From assembly GCA_964636985.1 (NCBI GenBank), contig CAZWSX010000082.1, positions 1 through 5,135 on the forward strand: DNA of 5,135 bases, written 5' to 3'. A model generated the notes under the pieces. The model was not told the DNA's origin, did not search any database, and saw nothing but the letters and a program-made list of their open reading frames with translations. This DNA comes from CAZWSX01 sp964636985 (GTDB lineage Bacteria; Planctomycetota; Planctomycetia; Pirellulales; Pirellulaceae). The stretch's first letter is position 1, and every line of letters starts with the position of its first letter. Of the stretch, positions 1 to 5,135 are shown in pieces. A program made the position numbers and the translations under genes.

Positions 1-3000
1 GGCCGGATCGAGCGGAACTCGCCCGACTGTTGCTGCACGAACGGATTGCGGCTGAACAAGAGCTCGATGTCCATCAGGTAGTAATTCACCTGGACGGACG
101 AAAGGTTTTGATAGTTCAGCGCCACCGTTCCCGACTCGACTTTGACGTCGAAGTTCGCGGCCGTGGCAGCGAGGTTCGTTTGCTGCTGGTCGCGGTTTTC
201 CTTGTCGACCAGATAGTTCGCCTTCCCCTCGATCTCGTCGAGCGTTTGGCCCACCGAAGCGAACAGATTGCGCCAGCGATCGACCGGGTAGTTGGCGTAC
301 TTGTCGGCAATCTGCCGAGCGAGCTTGGGCTCGTCGTTGAACAGATCGAGCCAGGCCGCGCAGTAATCGTATTGCAGTCGCGTGCTCAAGCGATCGGGGT
401 TGATCTTCTGGAAGACGTCCTGCGCCTCTTCGATCCGATCTTGCAACAGCATGTAGTACAGCACGGCCATATTATCGGTATCGTCGAGCGATCGGCGGAA
501 CGACAGCACGTACAAGAGCTGGTGATACTGCTGATTGAACCGATCGTTGAGAATCTGGCGATTGGGTCCGAGTTTGTGCGCCCGAGCGTTGACCAGCGGC
601 TTGTATTCAAAATGCTGGTAGCTGTGGCGGACGACGGGATCGATATCGACCAGCGGACTGCTGATCCAGGCCCCGCATTGATTCAGGAAGTTGTCCTGAT
701 ACTGCAAGTACTGGCGAGCCGTCTCGACCGTATTGTGCAACAGCGAGTACGACCAAAGCGTGTTGTTGTAGGTGTGGCGAGCACCCAAGAGCGCAGTCGC
801 CTTTTCGTAGAAAGGCTTGTCCTTCATACGGAAAGCGATCTTGTCCAAATCGAGCCGGCGAACGTTGTTCATTTCAAGATAAGTCAATACTTCGGCCTCG
901 GTCCCGTTTTGCGAGACGTATTCCCACGACTCGCGGTCGATCCTGCTGGCTTCGGCGACCACGTTGAAGATAAAGGCGATTGCGCTGGCGACCAGTTGCC
1001 CTTGCTTGCTGACATGGACCGGGAAGTGGGCGAATTTGCCGGGTGCCGGGAAGTAGAAGAAGTATTCCAGCGTCGCCGTGGCGAACGGTTGCAAGTCGAC
1101 GGGAACGCTCTTGGTTTGTTTGCCGTTGTTGAGCGGAATCGCGCCCAGCGGGATTTGCAGCAGCACGTCGAGCTTTTGCCGCGACGAGCTGGGATTGGTC
1201 ACCACGACCTGGCAGCCGTACACGGTGTGGACCAGGAACTCTTCGGTGACGAACTTGTCGGCTTGTTCCCCTTCGACCATGCGGTAGCGGTCGTTGGCGC
1301 GGAAAAAGTTCTGTCCCACCAGAACGGCTGTGTCGGCCTTCACGTCGGTCGGTTTGATTTCTTCGTGAATCACCACCATCGGGCTGCCGGCCTTGAGCTT
1401 CATNNNNNNNNNNNNNNNNNNNNNNNNNNNNNNNNNNNNNNNNNNNNNNNNNNNNNNNNNNNNNNNNNNNNNNNNNNNNNNNNNNNNNNNNNNNNNNNNN
1501 NNNGTCTCGAACAACCGCAGCTTCCGCTCGCGATCAGGCGGCAGCAACTCGAACGAGTCCTGCACGAACCGCCGCGCAAAGGCTCCTTCGCCTGGCAAAT
1601 TGCGGCCGAGCAGAATCGTCTCGACAACGTTCAAACGGCCATGTTTCCAAACCTGCGAGAACTCTTTAAGGTCCTCGCCAAGCAGCCAGTAATCGATGAA
1701 CGTCTTGTCCTTCTTATTCGCCAGATACGGCTTGATCACCGAGTTGAAGAACTCCGGGTCCTTCTTAAACAGGAAGAACGAGAGTTCGTGACTGGCGTAT
1801 TTGCTGTAGAGCGTCTTCTTCTCTTCCGGCTTCAGATTGGGCCAGTTGGCGAGGAAGCTGAACTCGACAAGATTCTGATCGTTCGTCAACGTCACCAGCA
1901 AGCGGTATACCTTGGCCAACGTGTCGAAAGTCTCGACGCGGCTGGAGGTAACGTCCGCCACAGTGAGCGTTTCATCTTTGTTGAGAATCGAGATGCTTTT
2001 CTGTTGGGCGTAGTGCTTTGCGGGATCGAGGCCGCGAGCGAGACGCAGGTCTTGAAACTTGGCTTCCTCCTTGGGGAGCCAGACCCATCGCATCACCGTA
2101 GCCGCCGGATCGACGGCGACCACGCGCAGGACTGCGAACGGCCCCAGTGCCTCGCGCGGGATTTGCACGATCCCCTTCTCGTCGGCCACTGCGTTAGTGA
2201 CGACCAACGAGCCTTCCGCGAGGAAGTCGTAATCGGGGAAAGCGGCATCATTCGGCGGCGTCGCCATGTCACCGCGCATTGGCATCGAAGCAGCCGGTGC
2301 CATCGGCGCAGGCTCTTCGCGGGCGAGCCGATCGAACTCCGCACCTTGCTGCGCCTCCTGGATACTGGTGCTGGTGTCGCGAATCGCCCACGGGTTGATC
2401 AACAGGCCCGGCCGCTCGAGCATGTTGCCGGGGTAACGTTTGACTAACCGGCGATCGAGGATGTACTGATACTCGTCGCCAATACTGCGTCCCGAGAGAT
2501 ACAGCGACTTCGGCTTAGCCCGCAAGCGCGCCTCAAGCTCGGCATCGCGCACTTTGGCGAGTTGCCCGAAGATCCCGTGGCTCGGCAGGAAGCGGGTTGC
2601 TAACACGTGGACGCGAGTCAGTTTGGTCGTATTCTTCAGTTGTACCTTGAGGTGCGAGTCGGTCGTTTCGATCGATGCAATTTGCAGGGGAGCTAAGCGC
2701 GCTAATTGCGCTGAGCGATAGGCGCCGGTGACGTTGCCGTCCGCCTTCGCGCCAGCGACGACGCGAATCCACACTCGTTGTCCGGTCGATTTGAATAAGA
2801 GTTCGTAGTCGCCAGCATCGAGCTTGTCGATTTGCACCATGCCGCCGGCGATTTTCGTTTTCGCCAGTTGATCGCTGACGAAGTTTCCGGCCCGCATCTC
2901 GAAAAGCGAGACCTCGCTACGATCCGGCTTCTCGAGCGAACCGAGATAGGGCAACTCGATCGTATCGCCGGCCGCTGCGTGGACCACGCCTGGCAACGTC

Positions 3001-5135
3001 GTTTCATCGCGCGGGATCCGCCAGGTATGGCTCACTCCTTCCGGTCCGGTGGCCGTGATTTGGGCTACGCCTGCCAGTGAACCCAAATCAATGCGTCCCT
3101 GATCGTCGGTTTGCAAGCTAAAGGTTGGCGCGTGCCGGAAATCCTCGTGCTTCACTTGCAGCTGCACGGGACGGTCCTTCCGCTCTTCCCCAGTTCGGCC
3201 GAAGATTTCCAAATAGAACTTGTCGCCCAGGCGCGTGAGATGCAGATCTTCGATCTTGTCGGTCGGATCGATCTGGTTGACCGAGTAGCTCTCAGTCACC
3301 GCTAGATCTTGCTTTTGGCCGGTGGCCAGGTTTTGCACTTTGGCCTGCAGCGTGAACGTGATGTTCGAAAGTCGGTGCGGCACCTGAAAGTCGATCTCGG
3401 TCTCACGGTCTTCGTACAGTTTCACATCGCTGAATTCTTTGGTCGCGCGGATGCCGTCCAAGTCGACGCTGGTCAGCGTCACGCGAACCTCTTCCAGCAC
3501 CTTCACGCTCGTCGGCTGACCGGCGACATAGAGGCCGGGGCGAACCACCAACGTCGCTTTGTTGCGCGTGAGAAGTTGCTCGCGGTCGACATACAGACCA
3601 GCTCGCAACTCGTACGTTTCTTGCCAGTGGACCATCTGCTCGAGCGTCGATAATCCTTTGTGGCCCAAGACGATCTTTTGGGTAGTCGTGGCCTGGCTGC
3701 TGTAGGGAATGCGGATCGTGCCGTCTTTTTCCGCCGAGTAATCGCGGCCCGCCATCCAGACCGTGGCATCGTTCAGCTTCTTGCCGTTTTCGTCGTAGAC
3801 GGTGAGGACATGGCCGAGCATCGAGTTCTTGGCGATGAAGTGCAGGCGACCTTTGTGGATCACCGCGCGGCTCGATTTGCCGTTGCCAATGAAATCGATC
3901 ACATACACGCCCGCCTTGTTGAGCCCGGCGAACTCGAAGTGCCGCTTCATCCGACGCAGCGGGCCTTCCTCGTACGAGTAGACTTTCTCTTCGTTGGGAA
4001 CGAGGCCATCCAGGTTGATCGATGTTTCGACTTCGTTGAGTCGTGTCCGATAGTAGCCGGCCGTGTTGATCTCGAAGACTTTGACGATCAGTTTTCCGGC
4101 GTTCTTCACCCACAGATCGAGCCCGACGGCGTCGCCTGAGGCGTAGACGTTGCGGTTGGTCGGGAAGAAGTCGATGTCGACGCGGTCCTTGAGTTGCTGA
4201 TACATCTCGGGCGGCAGCAGCGCCGTCCAGCGCTGGGCATCGCCGAGCCCGTTTAAGAGTTTCGTTTCGGCGAACAGATAACGGAGATACAAGTCGCCGA
4301 CGTACGGATCGAATTCCTTAGTGTCCGTATCTTCCACAAAGAACTGCGACAGCATGTCGCGGACGAGCGGTTCGTCGTTGCCGATTGGATCGAGCCCGGT
4401 GAACGGCTGAAAATTGGCATTGAGATCGCACGGATTGTTGCGGTCGGGCGCCGTCTCCAGATACTTCGGATTCACGTACGGCATGTGCCGCGGAATCTTG
4501 ACATAGGCCAGGACCTTCGCCTTGTTGTACTTCCCTTGTTGGCGCTCCCGCTGGAGTTCGTGGTAAAGAACATGTGCCTTGAGGGAGTTGAACGTGGGGG
4601 GGAGCGTTTCGGTGAATTTTTGCAGGCGTTCGAGATAGCTCTTCAGTTCTTCGGGATTGTTCTTCCAATCGAAGTCGTCGCTGGGGCGAAGCCGCGTTAG
4701 ATACTGATAAACAAAGTTGCCGTCGTGGATCAATTGCGTCCGCAACTTGAGCAGTTCGTCCATCTGCGACTTGAGAAGAATTCGATGGGCGTTCAGGCTT
4801 CCAAAGCCGCCGCTATGTTCGTGGTTGAGGTCGTCGGCCACCAGTTTGGCCAGGTTGGGCACGTCGGGGCGTTGAAGACGGGCAAGAAATGCCCGGCGGC
4901 GATTGGCGTCGAGGCTTTCCGTGGCCAGCCACGTGAGAGCCGCGTCTTCAAAACCATCTAAGTTGGAAAAATGAACGAGCGCGTGTTCCTGCATCGTCTT
5001 GCGAGAGTAGTTGTTGGGATCGAGCGTTTTGGGAAGATTGGGTTTAGCGCCGGGGACCACCCGCTGGTGGCCGTAGTTCAGGCCGAGTTGCTCGCGCAGG
5101 TAGCGAAGTGTTTCTTCAGGCGACGAATCGTAAGT
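1..5135 (-). CDS. Giant multidomain protein with alpha-2-macroglobulin-like (MG) beta domains, internal fragment
   Basis: One minus-strand frame runs from 5135 to 1 with no stop, giving 1711 codons including about 34 hidden by the N run; both ends lie outside the window. The translation is coherent protein throughout: alternating hydrophobic strands, Gly/Asn/Asp turns and amphipathic helices, with G/C-rich third positions. In order it has a helical region (1-318), several beta-sandwich modules resembling MG and carboxypeptidase-regulatory domains (319-795), a Pro/Ala/Met linker (940-962), a helical block (about 1070-1210), a beta domain after the gap (1245-1405), a TPR-like helical stretch (about 1406-1640) and the start of a further beta domain. 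MG chains in alpha-2-macroglobulins trap proteases, but no CxEQ thioester motif is visible here and only four cysteines occur (236, 1308, 1487, 1592). No transmembrane segment is seen; a signal peptide, if present, lies upstream of the window. I do not recognise a named gene. The reading frame is near certain. The MG relationship is moderately likely, and the function is unknown. If the N run is not really 100 bases, an annotation may split this into two partial genes (5135-1504 and 1403-1). Confidence 0.93.
216..920 (-). other. TPR-like helical region
   Basis: Residues 1406-1640 are made of short amphipathic helices rich in Tyr, Gln, Leu and Asp: TEAEVLTYLEMNN, ARQYLQYQDNFLNQ, QQYHQLLYVLSFRRSLDD, MAVLYYMLLQDRIEEAQDVF and DYCAAWLDLFNDEPKLARQI. 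The spacing of 'Y-x-M-L-L-Q-D-R-x-E-E-A' and 'L-x-x-F-x-D-E-P-x-L-A' resembles tetratricopeptide-type helix pairs, which usually mediate protein contacts. No regular 34-residue repeat could be established by eye. From 152 to 1 the protein turns to beta character again (FDVKVESGTVALNYQNLSSV). Confidence 0.5.
921..1403 (-). other. Beta domain after the gap
   Basis: Residues 1245-1405 contain clear strands: SPMVVIHEEIKP, FLVHTVYGCQVVVTNPSSSR, LDVLLQIPLGAIPL, ATLEYFFYFPAPGKFAHFPV and LVASAIAFIFNVV. The 'V-V-V-T-N-P-S-x-x-x-Q-K-L-x-V' strand pair and the closing 'F-Y-F-P-x-P-G-x-F-x-H-F-P-V' resemble immunoglobulin-like cell-surface domains that present conserved strands around a Pro-Gly turn. Cys1308 lies on a central strand. 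The hydrophobic run AIAFIFNVV is too short for a membrane span. Confidence 0.5.
1404..1503. other. Assembly gap, 100 N
   Basis: Exactly 100 unknown bases lie inside the gene. A round length of 100 is often a placeholder for a gap of unknown size. The minus-strand frame entering it (ending ...RKLRLFE plus two bases) and leaving it (starting MKLKAGSPMVV) have the same phase, which fits a true missing length of 3n+1 bases such as 100 but would also occur by chance one time in three. About 34 residues (1211-1244) are hidden. The ATG at 1403-1401 directly after the gap is most likely an internal methionine: the following sequence continues the same style of beta domain, and no ribosome binding site can be assessed. 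Confidence 0.97.
1506..1928 (-). other. Helical block before the gap
   Basis: Residues 1070-1210 begin FDTLAKVYRLLVTLTNDQN and include YASHELSFFLFKKDPEFF, VIKPYLANKKDKTFIDYWLL and RLNVVETILLGRN, ending at KLRLFE where the N run starts. The pattern is amphipathic helices with conserved-looking aromatic clusters. I take it as an alpha-helical scaffold; no enzymatic motif is visible and no family name can be assigned with confidence. Confidence 0.5.
2250..2318 (-). other. Pro/Ala/Met-rich flexible linker
   Basis: Residues 940-962 (EEPAPMAPAASMPMRGDMAT and a few more) form a short low-complexity stretch of Pro, Ala and Met with almost no hydrophobic core residues. The preceding sequence (GLLINPWAIRDTSTSIQEAQ) and the following beta segment (AEGSLVVTNAVADEKGIVQI) look folded. 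It is most simply a hinge between domains. In macroglobulins the protease-sensitive bait region also sits between beta domains, but nothing here proves that role. Confidence 0.6.
2751..2996 (-). other. Beta module ending LDAGDYELLF / VWIRVVAG
   Basis: Residues 714-795 contain AAGDTIELPYLG, SEVSLFEMRAGN, GGMVQIDKLDAGDYELLFKS and QRVWIRVVAG. The 'I-x-x-L-x-A-G-D-Y-x-L' signature is frequent at the last strands of small beta-sandwich domains. It follows the previous module with almost no linker, which supports a tightly packed chain of beta domains. Confidence 0.45.
3003..3257 (-). other. Beta module with TDDQGRIDLG turn
   Basis: Residues 627-711 run from KIEDLHLTRLGDKFYLEI through GRTGEERKDRPVQLQVKH to LQTDDQGRIDLGSLAGVAQI and end ATGPEGVSHTWRIPRDE. 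The 'G-x-x-G-x-x-x-x-D-R-P-V' strand pair followed by 'T-D-x-x-G-x-I-x-L-G' is a common pattern in the strands and turns of MG-type or regulatory-like domains that precede a macroglobulin bait region. No active-site residues are recognisable. Confidence 0.45.
3273..3542 (-). other. Second MG-like beta-sandwich domain
   Basis: Residues 532-621 start RPGLYVAGQPTSVKVLEE and continue with alternating strands (VRVTLTSVDLDG, ETEIDFQVPHRLSNITFTLQAKVQN) to ESYSVNQ. The opening 'R-P-G-L-Y-V-x-G-Q' resembles the 'Y-x-P-G-(Q/E)' start of macroglobulin domains. The words GLYV occur twice, 22 residues apart (513-516 and 535-538), at the end of the preceding bridge and the start of this domain. Confidence 0.45.
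3657..3800 (-). other. Carboxypeptidase-regulatory-like / MG3-like beta domain
   Basis: Residues 446-493 read VYDENGKKLNDATVWMAG, then AEKDGTIRIPYSS, and end with KIVLGHKG. This is the pattern of carboxypeptidase regulatory-like domains: a polar 'D-x-x-G-K-x-L-x-x-A-x-V' hairpin, a 'x-x-x-D-G-x-x-x-I' turn and a closing strand. Such domains are non-catalytic scaffolding modules and also occur in bacterial macroglobulins. It is followed by a bridging segment (about 512-531) with GLYVDREQLL. Confidence 0.5.
3852..4181 (-). other. First MG-like beta-sandwich domain
   Basis: Residues 319-428 open with VDIDFFPTNRNVYASGDAVG, followed by alternating strands (LDLWVKNAGKLIVKVFEI, then AGVYVIDFIGNGKSSRAVI). 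A strand preceding a tyrosine-x-x-Gly turn and a closing 'GVYVIDF' strand are typical of macroglobulin MG2-type domains, where the turn usually reads Y-x-x-G-(D/E/Q). The assignment is by eye; another immunoglobulin-like beta fold is possible. Confidence 0.5.
4182..5135 (-). other. Helical N-proximal region of the giant protein
   Basis: Residues 1-318 of the visible fragment are rich in Leu, Arg, Glu, Gln and Lys with few beta-type patterns. They include charged amphipathic stretches such as NPEELKSYLERLQ and HELQRERQQGKYNKAK. They hold the first of the four visible cysteines (236, within NNPCDL) and tryptophans at spaced positions. I see no catalytic motif and do not recognise a family. The region leads directly into the first beta domain at VDIDFFPTNRNVYASGD. 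Confidence 0.55.

Noticed and set aside
964..990. Hydrophobic run LVASAIAFIFNVV as a membrane segment
   Set aside because: It is only about 13 residues long, ends in charged residues and fits the closing strand of a beta domain.
1401..1403. ATG just after the N run as the start of a second gene
   Set aside because: The frame matches that before the gap, and the protein continues without signal-peptide or N-terminal character. A start next to a sequencing gap is most simply an internal methionine.
30..2447. 805-codon open reading frame on the plus strand, apparently the longest closed frame in the window
   Set aside because: Its codons lie exactly in register opposite those of the minus-strand gene, so it would stop only where the gene uses TTA, CTA or TCA. 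The gene rarely uses these; the stop at 2445-2447 is the complement of a TTA leucine codon. The plus translation is a low-plausibility mix rich in Val, Arg, Gln and His, whereas the minus frame reads as folded domains across the whole window.
3403..4113. 236-codon minus-strand frame
   Set aside because: It is in a different frame from the giant gene and overlaps its clear beta domains. Its product is very rich in Arg, Gln and Asp with no hydrophobic pattern, as expected of a frame-shifted shadow.
3660..4139. 159-codon plus-strand frame and neighbouring plus-strand frames at 3309-3653 and 2832-3080
   Set aside because: All lie in register antisense to the minus-strand gene and end at complements of its rare TTA, CTA or TCA codons. 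No ribosome binding site or independent domain is visible.

Overview
The whole 5135-base window is the inside of one very large protein-coding gene on the minus strand. Read from position 5135 down to 1, one frame stays open for 1711 codons. Neither the start nor the stop lies in the window. The only interruption is a run of exactly 100 N at 1404-1503, and the same frame resumes on its far side. No RNA gene, mobile element, CRISPR array, promoter, terminator or second gene is supported.

The sequence is moderately GC-rich and its codons favour G or C in the third position. The translated protein is a chain of beta-sandwich-like modules set between helical stretches. It looks like the giant alpha-2-macroglobulin-like (MG-domain) proteins that I associate with Planctomycetes. 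That taxonomic suggestion rests on remembered family appearance, not on a search, and is only moderately secure.

Layout in the direction of the gene, with residues counted from the first codon in the window: helical N-proximal part, residues 1-318 (5135-4182); first MG-like beta domain, 319-428 (4181-3852); carboxypeptidase-regulatory-like domain, about 446-493 (3800-3657); second MG-like domain, 532-621 (3542-3273); two further beta modules, 627-711 and 714-795 (3257-3003 and 2996-2751); a mixed region; a Pro/Ala/Met-rich linker, 940-962 (2318-2250); a beta segment and then a helical block ending at the gap, about 1070-1210 (1928-1506); a beta domain just after the gap, 1245-1405 (1403-921); a helical, TPR-like stretch, about 1406-1640 (920-216); and the beginning of another beta domain running off the window edge.

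The visible part has no thioester motif, no recognisable catalytic site and no membrane span, so the most likely role is a structural, binding or inhibitor-like surface or periplasmic protein. That is inference. The long plus-strand reading frame at 30-2447 is an in-register antisense shadow of this gene.
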